64,000 bases of DNA from Lysinibacillus agricola. GTDB taxonomy: Bacteria; Bacillota; Bacilli; Bacillales_A; Planococcaceae. The stretch is from the NCBI RefSeq assembly GCF_016638705.1, contig NZ_CP067341.1, positions 2,607,501 to 2,671,500 of the forward strand. Direction: 5' to 3'. Position numbers and translations under genes: made by a program. Of the stretch, positions 25,342 to 34,650 are shown in pieces (position 1 is the first letter of the stretch; every line of letters starts with the position of its first letter). The notes below the pieces were generated by a model, which did no database searches, was not told the DNA's origin, and saw only the letters and a list, made by a program, of their open reading frames with translations.

Positions 25342-26268
25342 ATGTTTAAAAGAAAAAGATTTTATAGCCTAATATTACTGATTATTAGTTTTCTGGTGTA
25401 CATGTTTGTAAAAGAATATCCATTTCAACATTCAAAGCTAGAAATATTTGATAATCCCCAGCTGGAAATGCCAAAGAAAAGTGATAAAAATCTTGATGTG
25501 AATTTACACAGCTCAAATGCTATATTAGTGAACTTAGATACCAATAAAATTTTACTGGACAAAGGTAGCGATGAAGTTATTTATCCTGCTTCTTTGACGA
25601 AGATCATGACGGTTCTAGTTGCAATTGAAAATATCCCGAATTTACAGGAAAAGATTTTGCTTCCTAAAAGTATATTTAAGGATTTGTATGAAGAGAATGC
25701 TTCTATGGCAGGCTTTCTTCCTAATGAGGAGGTAACAGCAGAGGATTTACTTTATGGTGCAATGCTGCCTTCTGGTGCGGATGCTTCTATTGGTTTAGCC
25801 GATTACATTGCTGGATCGGAGAGTAAATTTGTAAAGTTAATGAACGAAAAAGCTAAACAGCTAGGTATGAATAACACACATTTTATGAATGCAACAGGAC
25901 TCCATCATCCTGATCATTATACGAGTGTGAAAGATATTTCGATACTTTTACAATATGCTTTAACCAATAACACCTTTCGGGATATCTATACGGCGGAAAG
26001 ATACTCAATAAAGTCAACGAATCTTCATCCAGAGGGAATAACGGTGACGAGTCGAATGTTTAATAATTTGCATTCTATTGAAAAGACGAGAGGTGAAATA
26101 ATTGGCGGCAAAACTGGCTACACAGAGCAAGCAGGCTTATGCTTAGCAAGTCTAGCGACAATTAAAGGCGAGGAGTATATTCTAGTAACAGTAGGTGCTA
26201 AGGGTGACCCACGAACAGAGCAGTTCAATATTACAGATGCATTAGCCGTGTATCAACAACTTTATTAA
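25342..26268 (+). CDS. Serine-type D-Ala-D-Ala carboxypeptidase (S11)
   Basis: The enzyme removes the terminal D-Ala from peptidoglycan stem peptides outside the cell. The 308-residue protein has an uncleaved-looking N-terminal membrane anchor (residues 8-23), the SxxK motif SLTK (Ser84, Lys87) and KTG at 257-259. The second motif is SGA at 144-146 (LPSGADAS) where many family members have SxN. It sits right after the VanR/VanS-like pair and is probably its target. It lacks the long C-terminal beta domain and amphipathic anchor of DacA. Confidence 0.88.
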   Translation: MFKRKRFYSLILLIISFLVYMFVKEYPFQHSKLEIFDNPQLEMPKKSDKNLDVNLHSSNAILVNLDTNKILLDKGSDEVIYPASLTKIMTVLVAIENIPNLQEKILLPKSIFKDLYEENASMAGFLPNEEVTAEDLLYGAMLPSGADASIGLADYIAGSESKFVKLMNEKAKQLGMNNTHFMNATGLHHPDHYTSVKDISILLQYALTNNTFRDIYTAERYSIKSTNLHPEGITVTSRMFNNLHSIEKTRGEIIGGKTGYTEQAGLCLASLATIKGEEYILVTVGAKGDPRTEQFNITDALAVYQQLY

Positions 26269-26480
26269 CGATGTACTTAATTAAGTCTTTATGTATGCTC
26301 TCAGACAAATACTTACTTACAATAAAATTTTGTCGAAAATAACATACTACCTTTCCGCTCCTTCATATACTTATATTGTCTGAAAGAATTAAAAATGACT
26401 TTGTTTTGACTATAAACAAACTTTCTATTCATAATACGGTCATTAAATCAGGTAAACCAGTATGAGAGGATGAGGGGATT

Positions 26481-26957
26481 TTGAAACATCCCAGCACAAA
26501 TATTTTAGAAAATAAAGAGGAATTATTTATACCTGAAAAAGCATTAGATAAAGATTTTTGTGATCGATTAGTGAAAAAAATTCATAAAAATATACTGAAT
26601 GAAAATATAGCAAACGATGTTTATATGTCCTATTTTGTTATTTTTGATCAACAATATAAATTGAAAGAAATTCGATATTTATTAGATGTTTTGAAATTGC
26701 AAGCAGATGAAATTATTAGATCTAAACCAGTTTATATTACATTGAGTGGTGTGATATTATCATTGATTGTAATAATTGCTTCTGCCATTAATACTAAGCT
26801 GATGTTTGGGATCTCGTTTGTCCAAATAATTGCCCTAGCAGTTTTGAGTTTTACTGTAGCTGTATTGTGTATTTCCTATAAAATAGAAAAAGAATATAAA
26901 AAAATATATGAAGTCATTAAATTAATTGACTATTATTTAAGTTTTCACAAGAAGTAG
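26481..26957 (+). CDS. Hypothetical two-helix membrane protein
   Basis: The 158-residue protein starts at a TTG behind GAGGGG. Its N-terminal 80 residues are hydrophilic and helical. Two membrane helices follow (about 84-105 and 109-130), and then a short charged tail ending YYLSFHKK. No family was recognised. It is seven bases upstream of the longest DinB frame and probably shares that transcript. Confidence 0.65.
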   Translation: MKHPSTNILENKEELFIPEKALDKDFCDRLVKKIHKNILNENIANDVYMSYFVIFDQQYKLKEIRYLLDVLKLQADEIIRSKPVYITLSGVILSLIVIIASAINTKLMFGISFVQIIALAVLSFTVAVLCISYKIEKEYKKIYEVIKLIDYYLSFHKK

Positions 26958-27035
26958 CTGAATATGCCACATCCTTTTTGTCAGTTCTTAATCTGTCATA
27001 AAGTAACAAAATATCAACTTCTAGAGGTGGGAAAT

Positions 27036-27503
27036 ATGCAAAGTACTATTGATCGACTAAATTTTTGGATAAGCAAGGTTCCAGAGGAGTTTCATCAAAT
27101 GTCTGATTCAGAGATATCAAAACGACCTGCGCCTCAAAAGTGGTCAAAAAAAGAGATATTAGGCCACTTATGCGACTCTGCCATTAATAATTTGGAAAGG
27201 TTCATTAAAATACAATACGATAAGCAGCCTTTTGTACTAACTTCTTATGATCAAGTACAGTGGGTAAAAATCCAAGGGTATCAAGAGTTACCTATTGATG
27301 AAGTATTAAATTTATGGGTGAGCTTAAATAAAAAAATTATAAATGTTATTAAAAATATCCCCAATGAAAGGCTAGCCCTTCAATGTGACGTAGGAAATAA
27401 TCAAATAATGACTCTCCAATGGCTTATCCAAGACTACCTGGAACATACGGAACATCATTTGAAAAAACAAATTTTAATAAAAATTGAGCAGTTTTCTCAA
27501 TAG
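27036..27503 (+). CDS. DinB-family protein
   Basis: The 155-residue protein is a four-helix bundle of the DinB/YfiT type. The presumed metal ligands are His in KEILGHLCDSAINN and two in the C-terminal YLEHTEHHLKKQ. The substrate is unknown; related proteins are thiol-dependent transferases or metal-dependent hydrolases. The open frame reaches back to 26964, but the ATG at 27036 has GAGGTGGG upstream and starts at the first helix (MQSTIDRLNFWISKVP). Confidence 0.8.
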   Translation: MQSTIDRLNFWISKVPEEFHQMSDSEISKRPAPQKWSKKEILGHLCDSAINNLERFIKIQYDKQPFVLTSYDQVQWVKIQGYQELPIDEVLNLWVSLNKKIINVIKNIPNERLALQCDVGNNQIMTLQWLIQDYLEHTEHHLKKQILIKIEQFSQ

Positions 27504-27512
27504 CAGTAACAT

Positions 27513-27537
27513 GAATCGCAATCGCAATCGCAATCAA
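27513..27537 (+). repeat. Short ATCGCA tandem repeat
   Basis: The hexamer ATCGCA is repeated three times and then decays into ATCAAAATCAAT, directly after the DinB gene. It is non-coding. Confidence 0.6.
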
Positions 27538-27649
27538 AATCAATTAGACAACCTTTAACTACGATATGTAATTTTTGGATGATTTACTTCTATTCAGTTT
27601 CAAAGAATACACTGCAACAAAAAATCAAAAAAGAGCATTTTTTTTATCA

Positions 27650-27689
27650 TTCCTCAAATAATAAGGTACTAAATATTTTATTTGAGGAA
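27650..27689 (+). promoter_or_regulatory. Hairpin overlapping the deacetylase ribosome site
   Basis: TTCCTCAAATA (27650-27660) pairs perfectly with TATTTGAGGAA (27679-27689). The right arm contains the GAGGAA ribosome site for the TTG start at 27698. This could be an RNA switch, or a DNA operator with 11-bp arms. Confidence 0.55.
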
Positions 27690-27697
27690 GTGGAAAT

Positions 27698-28438
27698 TTG
27701 AAAAAATTCCTGTTTTTATTACCTATTTGCCTTTTAACTATCTCCTTTTTTTATGTAAAAGCCGACGCAGAAAGATATGAAAATAAAGGAAGAAAGTTTT
27801 ATGAAGAAGCAGGACAAATTGTATGGGAAATCAATACGGATGAAAAAATTATTGCTCTTACCTTTGATGATGGGCCACATCGCAAGTACACATCTCAGAT
27901 TTTAGATTTATTAGCCAAATACAATGCAAAAGCAACTTTCTTTATTGTTGGTCAAAATGCACAAAAAAATCCCGAGGTCATATCAAGAATGTATACGGAA
28001 GGTCATGAGCTAGCCAATCATACATTTACTCATCCCTTAAGGACGAATGTCTCGAACTTACTTAATGAGATAAAGCAAACGAATGAAACCATTCATAACA
28101 TAACCGGCTTTACTCCTACTTTATTCCGGCCTGTTGAAGGGCAGTATTCGGATGCAATGATTGAAGCGATTGCTAAAGAAGGATATAAAGTTGTTATGTG
28201 GTCATGGCATCTAGATACTTTAGACTGGAAAAGTCCAGGTGCGAATAGAATTGTGGAAACTGTGTTAAAAGGTGTTAAAGAAGGCAATATCGTTCTTTTT
28301 CATGATGGAGGCGGAAATCGCCAGCAGACTGTCAAAGCAATGGAAAAAATATTACCCGAACTTGAAAAGCAAGGATATCGTTTTGTCACGGTTTCTGAAT
28401 TACTCGACGTGCAGAGTAAAAAAGGCAAAAAGAAATAA
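27698..28438 (+). CDS. Polysaccharide deacetylase (CE4)
   Basis: The 246-residue enzyme removes acetyl groups from peptidoglycan or chitin-like sugars outside the cell. It has a signal peptide or anchor (residues 3-20) and all NodB motifs: TFDDGP (55-60), the zinc ligands in HTFTH (His108, His112), RPVEGQY (144-150), DTLDW and the C-terminal VLFHDGG (His202). The C-terminus ends in a Lys-rich QSKKGKKK tail. Translation starts at TTG behind GAGGAAG. Confidence 0.9.
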   Translation: MKKFLFLLPICLLTISFFYVKADAERYENKGRKFYEEAGQIVWEINTDEKIIALTFDDGPHRKYTSQILDLLAKYNAKATFFIVGQNAQKNPEVISRMYTEGHELANHTFTHPLRTNVSNLLNEIKQTNETIHNITGFTPTLFRPVEGQYSDAMIEAIAKEGYKVVMWSWHLDTLDWKSPGANRIVETVLKGVKEGNIVLFHDGGGNRQQTVKAMEKILPELEKQGYRFVTVSELLDVQSKKGKKK

Positions 28439-28533
28439 GTATCCGTAATGCTTGAACTACAACTAAATGTGCTGTAATTCAGAATTTTCAATAATAAATT
28501 TGTTAAAAATAATTAAATTATTTTCTTGTGGAA

Positions 28534-28564
28534 ATCAGGCTAAAATGTAAATAGCCTGATTTTT
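28534..28564 (+). terminator. Terminator of the deacetylase gene
   Basis: ATCAGGCTA (28534-28542) pairs with TAGCCTGAT (28552-28560), followed by TTTTC. Confidence 0.8.
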
Positions 28565-28643
28565 CATTTTCTAAGAATGACTCATCCATAATAAGGATTA
28601 AATACAGAAAGATTATTTTATTAGAACATATGCCATGAATATT

Positions 28644-28754
28644 TGTTGATTGGAGTGGAGGATGGGCGACTCCTTGGGATAGCGTCACAGATGAGACCCT
28701 GGGGCGAAGCGGCCTCAGGAAAGCGCCCAGCCGGAACGGAAGTCAACCACACGT
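28644..28754 (+). repeat. GGAACGG-type dispersed repeat
   Basis: The element starts TTGATTGGAGTGGAGGATGG and ends CCGGAACGGAAGTCAACCAC, with GCGTCACAGATGAGACCCTG inside. The same blocks occur, inverted, at 34651-34848 and, partly, at 49829-49934. GC content is clearly higher than in neighbouring DNA. It is non-coding. Confidence 0.7.
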
Positions 28755-28805
28755 TATGTTTATAATTCAGAAAAGGTATAATTACCATAATAAATAGGGG
28801 GGGGA

Positions 28806-29588
28806 TTGCCATTGTCTAAGGTTGAAATGGTTGAATTAAATAATGAACTTTTAGAGGGTGTTGGGAGCTATTGTCTTAGAAGTAAGAAGAAATCAACTGG
28901 CTATATAAATAAGAATAGATGGCTGAATAATAGATTTGAAGAAGGCTTGAAATATGTGCAACTTCTTGATAATAAAAAACAAGCAGGGTTTATTGAATAT
29001 ACAGATGCAGAATATTCTTCAAGAGTTGTTCATGCTGATGGTTATTTAGTGATTCATTGTTTGTGGGTAAGTGAAGTTGGAAAAGGTTACGGTACTCGAT
29101 TAATCAATAAATGTTTAGAAGATGCAAAAAAGCTAAGCAAAAAGGGTGTTGTCGTTATTACGAATTCAAAAACATCTTGGACGCCGAGTAAAGAGATTTT
29201 TTTGAAAAACGATTTTCAACTTATTGATACGGCGCCATATGATTTTGAATTACTTGTCTATCCATTGAGCAACGAAGCCGAACAACCATATTTTCCAAAT
29301 GATTGGGAAGCGCGATTAAAAAAATTTAATGACTTAACTATTCTGCGTTCATTTCAATGTCCATACGTAGAAATTGCAACTGAAAACATTATGGCTGGTG
29401 CAAATAAATTGAATATACCCGTTGAACTTATTGATTTCAAAAATAGAGAAGAGTTGATGGGATTTTCGCCAACCCCGTACGGTATTTTTTCTGTCATCTT
29501 TAAGGGGCAGCTTATTACTTTTCATAGGCTAACAGTCCATTCGGTTGTCAAAAAATTAAGAGAACTTACTAAAAACAGCTTAATGTAA
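28806..29588 (+). CDS. GNAT acetyltransferase with YoaP-like C-terminal domain
   Basis: The 260-residue protein has an acetyl-CoA site in LWVSEVGKGYGTRLINKCLE and a C-terminal region of about 100 residues that I associate with the YoaP-type extension (LRSFQCPYVEIATENIMAGA, then FSPTPYGIFSVIFKG). The start is TTG at 28806 or 28812, since the GGGGGGG ribosome site fits both. The acceptor is unknown. It stands alone, behind the dispersed repeat. Confidence 0.75.
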   Translation: MPLSKVEMVELNNELLEGVGSYCLRSKKKSTGYINKNRWLNNRFEEGLKYVQLLDNKKQAGFIEYTDAEYSSRVVHADGYLVIHCLWVSEVGKGYGTRLINKCLEDAKKLSKKGVVVITNSKTSWTPSKEIFLKNDFQLIDTAPYDFELLVYPLSNEAEQPYFPNDWEARLKKFNDLTILRSFQCPYVEIATENIMAGANKLNIPVELIDFKNREELMGFSPTPYGIFSVIFKGQLITFHRLTVHSVVKKLRELTKNSLM

Positions 29589-29790
29589 ATACTAATACTA
29601 GTAAATTCTGGGTGAAAATAGTGTGGTTATTAATGCTTATAAAAACACAGTAGAAGTTACAAAAAGGTGCATAATATAGAATGGAATCCATTTCTATCTT
29701 TGAACTACGAGCGATAAGATAGTTTGATTCTTTCCAAAACAATTTCAATAATCCGGATTAAATAAAACAAAAGGAAGGGAGGGAAAACCT

Positions 29791-30529
29791 TTGGTAACAA
29801 TCCGCCAAAAATTAGTAACAGCTTCACAAGCAGTCAAAATTACAAATGGTAAAAATAATGCAAAAAAATATATTGTCGTTCATGAAACAGATAATACAAA
29901 CATCGGAGCCGATGCTGATGCCCATGCTCGTCTACAGGTAAATGGTAATAGCAGGCAAGCTAGCTGGCATTGGCAAGTGGATGATAAGGAAGCAGTACAA
30001 TCATTTGAACATTATTGGGAATGCTGGGGAGCAGGGACTTATATCGGTAATAAACAAGGAATTCAAGTGGAGATTTGTGTAAATAGCGATGGAAATTATT
30101 TAAAAGCTGTGCAAAATGCTGCGAGTCTTATCGCAAAAATTATTAAAGACGAAAATATAGCGTTACAAAATATTGTTCAACACAATTATTTTAGTGGGAA
30201 AAATTGCCCCCGTAATATTCGTGCTGGCAAAAGTACCTTGGACGCAATTTATTAATATGGTAAAAAAATGCTAAAAAAATATACAAAACCCGCCAGTAGA
30301 TACGAAAAAATATCGAATTTTAACTGGGACGTATAGTACCCTTAAAGCGGCAGAAAGTGCAACAAAGGTGATGAAAACAACATTTGGCTGGCTTGTTCAC
30401 ATTGAGCAAGACGGCAAAAATTATCGTATTAAAACAGGAACTTTTACAGGGATTAACGCAGCGAAAAATGCAGAAATTAAAATTAAAAATGCGAAATTGG
30501 CGCAAGTTACGTATATTAAAGATGCCTAA
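29791..30529 (+). pseudogene. N-acetylmuramoyl-L-alanine amidase with SPOR tail, broken
   Basis: A TTG start behind GGAAGGGAGGG opens an Amidase_2 domain with zinc-ligand candidates in YIVVHETDNT, ASWHWQVDD and QHNYFSGKNCPRNIR. The frame ends at 30255. A second frame continues (INMVKK) with a stop near 30266 and then NIQNPPVDTKKYRILTGTYS through GINAAKNAEIKIKN to TAA at 30529. This is a SPOR peptidoglycan-binding domain. One frameshift near 30236 and one stop near 30266 therefore separate the catalytic and binding domains. The catalytic domain itself is complete and could still be made. Confidence 0.75.
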
Positions 30530-30640
30530 GAGAACAATGAATTTCTATAATTTCATGAGTATTTTAGTTGACTGCTTCTAAGAAACGGGTAAAATAGAAA
30601 AGCAGTACCATTATATACCTATAACTTAGCAGATAACAGA

Positions 30641-30672
30641 GGTGCCTCAGAAAGTGCTTCTGATGCACCTTT
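30641..30672 (+). terminator. Terminator after the amidase remnant
   Basis: GGTGC-TCAGAA pairs with TTCTGA-GCACC (30641-30669), then TTTACC. Confidence 0.65.
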
Positions 30673-30900
30673 ACCACTAGTGAAATCTAAGCAATAACTC
30701 CTACATAGAATAAAATGGCTTAACAATATAGCGATTAAGGTGAAAAGTTGCTTTAAAATGCTAGATTTTATGAAGAGTGTTGTAGGACAAGATCTGTCGT
30801 GAAATTTTGTCAGTCTTTTTCTTTTCGTCTTCTCTATAACCTGTTAAGATGGTAGTAGTGTGACAACAAGTTAGTGTATATGAGAGTGGTGACAATCAAG

Positions 30901-32403
30901 ATGGATGAACAGAAAAAAGATGGTATAGAACAGCAGCAAGAACAAACAGTAGCTGAAGTAAAACCAGCAGGACAATTTATACGAATGAAACCGTTTAAAT
31001 TTATTATGCTGATGTTCTTTACAATCCTCATTACTGCAGGCTTAACGATATTTGCGTTAACATTCGGTGAAAAGAAAGTAGTTGAAGTAAAAGTACCGAT
31101 TGAACGTGCAGAGTTTACAAAATTATACGAAGCCTTTGATTTACTTAAAAACAACTATTACAAAGATATCGATGATGCAAAAGTGGTCGATGGCGCTATT
31201 AACGGCATGTTCGACGCATTAGATGATCCGTATTCTGATTTTATGGTGAAGGAAGAAGCAGACCAATTTAATTCTGGATTGTCTTCTAGCTTCCAAGGAA
31301 TTGGTGCGGAAATTCAAGAGCGTAATGGCTTTATTACAGTTGTGTCACCTATAAAAAATTCTCCTGCTGAAAAGGCTGGATTACTTCCGAAAGATATTAT
31401 ATTAACGGTTGATGAGAAAAGCATTCAAGGATTCAGTGCTTCTGAAGCGGTAGCACTAATTCGTGGTGAAAAAGGTACACCTGTGAAATTAACCGTGAAA
31501 CGTGGCGAAAATACTGAGCCTATTAAAATGACGATTATTCGTGATGAAATTCCGGTTGAAACGGTCTACGGTGAAATGCTTGATGGCAATATTGCCCATA
31601 TCCAAATTACCTCTTTCAGCGAACAAACTGCTCAAGAGCTAGAAAAAATTCTTGCAGATTATGAAGGTAAAGGTATGAAAGGTATCGTATTAGATTTACG
31701 CCAAAATCCTGGTGGCTACCTAGATGCTGCAATAGAAATTTCGAATTTATTCGTTCCTGATGGCAAACCGATTGTACAAGTTCAACAAAAAGACGAAGAA
31801 CCGAAGATTACAAATGCTATTGCTGGTAAAAAATATAATTTACCTGTAACAGTTCTTGTCGATAGTGGCAGTGCTTCTGCATCTGAAATATTAGCCGGTG
31901 CATTAAAAGAATCTGTCGGTGCTAAAATTGTTGGAGAAACATCTTTCGGTAAAGGTACAGTGCAAAATGTTGCACCATTAAAAGATGGCTCTAACCTTAA
32001 ATTCACAACAGGTAAATGGCTAACGCCAAATGGTAACTGGATTAATGAAAAGGGCATTGCTCCTGATGTGAAAGTGGAATACCCTTCTTATGCATCATTA
32101 CCATACTTGGATCCATCTATGGAGATGAAAGCGGGCGTGCAGTCTAACTCTGTAAAAGCGGCTCAAGAAATGCTAGAAGTTCTAGGATACGAGCCTGGTG
32201 AAGCAGACGGTATTTTTGAACAATATACAGAACGTGCAGTGAAAAAACTGCAAGCTGCAAGTGATCTTGAAGAAACTGGTATTTTAACTGGCGATACAAC
32301 GTATGCTTTAATGGATGCATTACGTGCAAAAATAAAAGCAGAAGATCCTCAATTGTTAAAAGCAAAAGAACTACTTACTGGTACGCCAGCAAAAACTGAG
32401 TAA
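30901..32403 (+). CDS. C-terminal processing peptidase (S41) with PDZ and peptidoglycan-binding domains
   Basis: The protease is anchored by one N-terminal helix (about residues 29-48) and acts outside the membrane. A PDZ domain (GIGAEIQERNGFITVVSPIK onwards) is followed by the S41 catalytic core with Ser326 (GSASASEI) and Lys351 (SFGKGTVQ), spaced 25 residues as in CtpB and Tsp. The C-terminus is a PG_binding_1 domain (SVKAAQEMLEVLGYEPGEAD). This is the CtpA/CtpB architecture. The ATG at 30901 is preferred over 30874 because GAGAGTGGTG lies before it; the choice is not certain. Confidence 0.9.
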   Translation: MDEQKKDGIEQQQEQTVAEVKPAGQFIRMKPFKFIMLMFFTILITAGLTIFALTFGEKKVVEVKVPIERAEFTKLYEAFDLLKNNYYKDIDDAKVVDGAINGMFDALDDPYSDFMVKEEADQFNSGLSSSFQGIGAEIQERNGFITVVSPIKNSPAEKAGLLPKDIILTVDEKSIQGFSASEAVALIRGEKGTPVKLTVKRGENTEPIKMTIIRDEIPVETVYGEMLDGNIAHIQITSFSEQTAQELEKILADYEGKGMKGIVLDLRQNPGGYLDAAIEISNLFVPDGKPIVQVQQKDEEPKITNAIAGKKYNLPVTVLVDSGSASASEILAGALKESVGAKIVGETSFGKGTVQNVAPLKDGSNLKFTTGKWLTPNGNWINEKGIAPDVKVEYPSYASLPYLDPSMEMKAGVQSNSVKAAQEMLEVLGYEPGEADGIFEQYTERAVKKLQAASDLEETGILTGDTTYALMDALRAKIKAEDPQLLKAKELLTGTPAKTE

Positions 32404-32421
32404 ACTACAAACAAACAAAGT

Positions 32422-32467
32422 AGCTGTCGCAGCAGGCGTCTCTAACGGCCTTTTGCGACAGCTTTTT
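32422..32467 (+). terminator. Terminator of the S41 protease gene
   Basis: AGCTGTCGCA (32422-32431) pairs with TGCGACAGCT (32454-32463), followed by six Ts. Confidence 0.85.
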
Positions 32468-32485
32468 TCATGGGAGGCAACGATT

Positions 32486-33388
32486 GTGAAGGACGTATAC
32501 TTATTTAGTGGCTTTTTAGGTAGCGGAAAAACATCCATGCTAACAGATGTTATTCGACAACTAAAGGAAAAGAATTTAAAGCCAGCTGTCATTATGAATG
32601 AGCTTGGAAAGCTACCATTTGACTCACAGGCTGTGGAAAAGGATATACCGCTAAAGGAGATGCTAGAGGGCTGTATTTGCTGTTCAGGCGCTGAAAAAAC
32701 AGAGGCGCAAATCCAATCTCTTCTATTAGATAGTGATTTTGATGTGCTAATTATTGAAACAACAGGTGCTGCACATCCTGTTGAAGCATTAGATGCTGTT
32801 TATTCACCGTTATTTGCGGAAAAGTTAAATGTCAAAGGAATTGTCACGGTTGCTGACTCAAAGCTTTGGCTGAATCGTGAGGCATTAACCCCGCAAGTGC
32901 GCTCCTTATTTATGGAACAAATCCGTCACGCACATTTATTACTGGCCAATAAAACGGATTTGCTAACGGAGGCAGAGCAAGCTCAAGTTGTCTATGAGCT
33001 ACAAGGCTTTAATCCTCATGCCTTTATTTTGCAAACAACAAATGGCCGAGTACCATTACGTTTATTAGAAGATTTAAAGGCAACAGCACAGGTAGATAAA
33101 CAAAATATTGTGAAAACCCCTATAGCATCGATGCATCTGGGCTCGCGATTAGTTGAATTTAAGGACGTTGATTTTACGCAAGAGCAATTCGAGGATTGGG
33201 TACGTACATTACCTGAAACCGTATATCGAATGAAAGGCTACGTGCCAATTGAAGGTGTAAAAAACCCTCTGTTATTTCAATATGCTTATGGCATGGTCCA
33301 ATGGCTTCCAGAGTACGTAAAAATGCCTGCAAAACTCGTTATCATTGGTGAGGATGTAGGTAGCTTACACGTTATAGGTCTTGAGTAA
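32486..33388 (+). CDS. COG0523/CobW-family GTPase (metallochaperone type)
   Basis: The 300-residue protein has a Walker A motif GFLGSGKT (9-16), the metal-binding CxCC motif in EGCICC (Cys63, 65, 66), a Walker B-like IIETTGAA and the NKTDLL guanine-specificity motif. Such proteins deliver or sense metals (Zn, Co, Ni). The GTG at 32486 is chosen because GGGAGG lies upstream; the frame upstream runs through the preceding terminator. The metal served is not evident, and no Zur box was identified. Confidence 0.87.
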   Translation: MKDVYLFSGFLGSGKTSMLTDVIRQLKEKNLKPAVIMNELGKLPFDSQAVEKDIPLKEMLEGCICCSGAEKTEAQIQSLLLDSDFDVLIIETTGAAHPVEALDAVYSPLFAEKLNVKGIVTVADSKLWLNREALTPQVRSLFMEQIRHAHLLLANKTDLLTEAEQAQVVYELQGFNPHAFILQTTNGRVPLRLLEDLKATAQVDKQNIVKTPIASMHLGSRLVEFKDVDFTQEQFEDWVRTLPETVYRMKGYVPIEGVKNPLLFQYAYGMVQWLPEYVKMPAKLVIIGEDVGSLHVIGLE

Positions 33389-33417
33389 AGATTTGCTAGG
33401 CTGGTCATAGACATTTT

Positions 33418-33498
33418 AAATCTGCCGATTTCTACTATTAAGGCGAAAATTCTGTTCTTTTCGTCTTACTTTTAGTAGAAATCATGGCAGATTTTTTT
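33418..33498 (+). terminator. Terminator of the CobW-family gene
   Basis: AAATCTGCC (33418-33426) pairs with GGCAGATTT (33486-33494) with a second inner helix TTCTACTA/TAGTAGAA and a T run. The stretch 33499-33780 shows no gene. Confidence 0.75.
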
Positions 33499-33780
33499 AT
33501 GTGGATTAGTAGAATGAACGATGCGACTTTAGATGTTTTAAGATTTCATTGCTATGATAATCTATTTGAATATTAAAGATATTTAATAGTTTTTTAGGGA
33601 TGTCAACCCTATTTAAAACGTAAGTATTTCATAGGCTGGCGAAACTTGCTAAAAAATATTGTAAAAAAACCTCTATTTGACGCGAATCGATTTCTCTGAT
33701 GGTGTTGTTAGCAGATGCTGGTAAGAAATTTAATAAATTCGTCCTTTACGATTGGTTGCAGAGAAGGAGGAATTGCAAAA

Positions 33781-34500
33781 ATGAAAAAAACACTAACTGC
33801 AATTTGTGCAACATTTCTATTAGCAGCTCCCATTCAAATGGCTTCCGCTGCATCTAATACTTCAGAGGGGAATTCAGTAAAGCAGACAACAGACTGTAAT
33901 AATGTTTATTATTATAAATGGTCAGATAAATGGTCAAATCATAAATGGCATGTAAATTTACCACAAACACAAGCACCATCAAAAGAAACACAAATACCAG
34001 AAAATAATCAAACACCAAATAACAATACGCAAGCAACAAATAATAATAATACACAAACAACTCAAAAAGATAATACAGCAACTGCACCATCTCAATCTAC
34101 ACCATCAACAACTACTTCAGATGTGAATGCATTCGAACAAGAGGTAGTAAAATTAACAAATGCTGAACGTACAAAAGCTGGTTTAGCACCATTTAAAACA
34201 GATGATCAATTGATGGCAGCTGCACGTGAAAAATCACAAGATATGCAATCTAAAAACTATTTTTCACATACAAGCCCAACATTCGGTTCACCATTTGATC
34301 GTATGAAAGCTTTAGGTATTAGTTATAAGAGTGCAGGTGAAAACATTGCACAAGGTCAACGAACACCTCAAGAAGTAGTACAAGGTTGGATGAATTCACC
34401 AGGTCACCGTGCGAATATCTTAAATGAGAAATTTACGCATATTGGTGTTGGCTATGTGAAATCAGGTAACTACTGGACACAACAATTTATCCAAAAATAA
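33781..34500 (+). CDS. Secreted CAP-domain (SCP/YkwD-like) protein
   Basis: The 239-residue protein has a signal peptide (cleavage after MASAA near residue 24), an Asn/Gln/Thr-rich low-complexity linker (about 60-115) and a C-terminal CAP domain (VVKLTNAERTKAGLAPFKTD, HTSPTFGSPFDRM, AGENIAQG, WMNSPGHRANIL). It resembles YkwD and SafA-associated YabG-family partners only in the CAP domain. The role of bacterial CAP proteins is unclear. The ATG at 33781 has GAAGGAGG upstream. Confidence 0.9.
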   Translation: MKKTLTAICATFLLAAPIQMASAASNTSEGNSVKQTTDCNNVYYYKWSDKWSNHKWHVNLPQTQAPSKETQIPENNQTPNNNTQATNNNNTQTTQKDNTATAPSQSTPSTTTSDVNAFEQEVVKLTNAERTKAGLAPFKTDDQLMAAAREKSQDMQSKNYFSHTSPTFGSPFDRMKALGISYKSAGENIAQGQRTPQEVVQGWMNSPGHRANILNEKFTHIGVGYVKSGNYWTQQFIQK

Positions 34501-34533
34501 TAGTATAAATTAAATAGCTTCATTGAATAAAAG

Positions 34534-34577
34534 GATGTCCACTAAGTCGTAAAAGGCTTAGTGGACATCTTTTTTTT
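34534..34577 (+). terminator. Terminator of the CAP gene
   Basis: GATGTCCACTAAG (34534-34546) pairs with CTTAGTGGACATC (34557-34569) followed by eight Ts. Confidence 0.9.
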
Positions 34578-34650
34578 ATACTATGTAGTAGGAAATTAAG
34601 GTGAGGTGTCATATTAAATAAAGTATGGGACTTCAGCAAAACGAGGGGTG

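Noticed and set aside
23441-26268. Vancomycin resistance cluster
   Set aside because: Only regulator, kinase and a serine carboxypeptidase are present; no D-Ala-D-Lac/Ser ligase, dehydrogenase or VanX.
32453-32485. Longer start for the CobW-family GTPase
   Set aside because: It would start inside the terminator of the preceding gene; GGGAGG supports the GTG at 32486.
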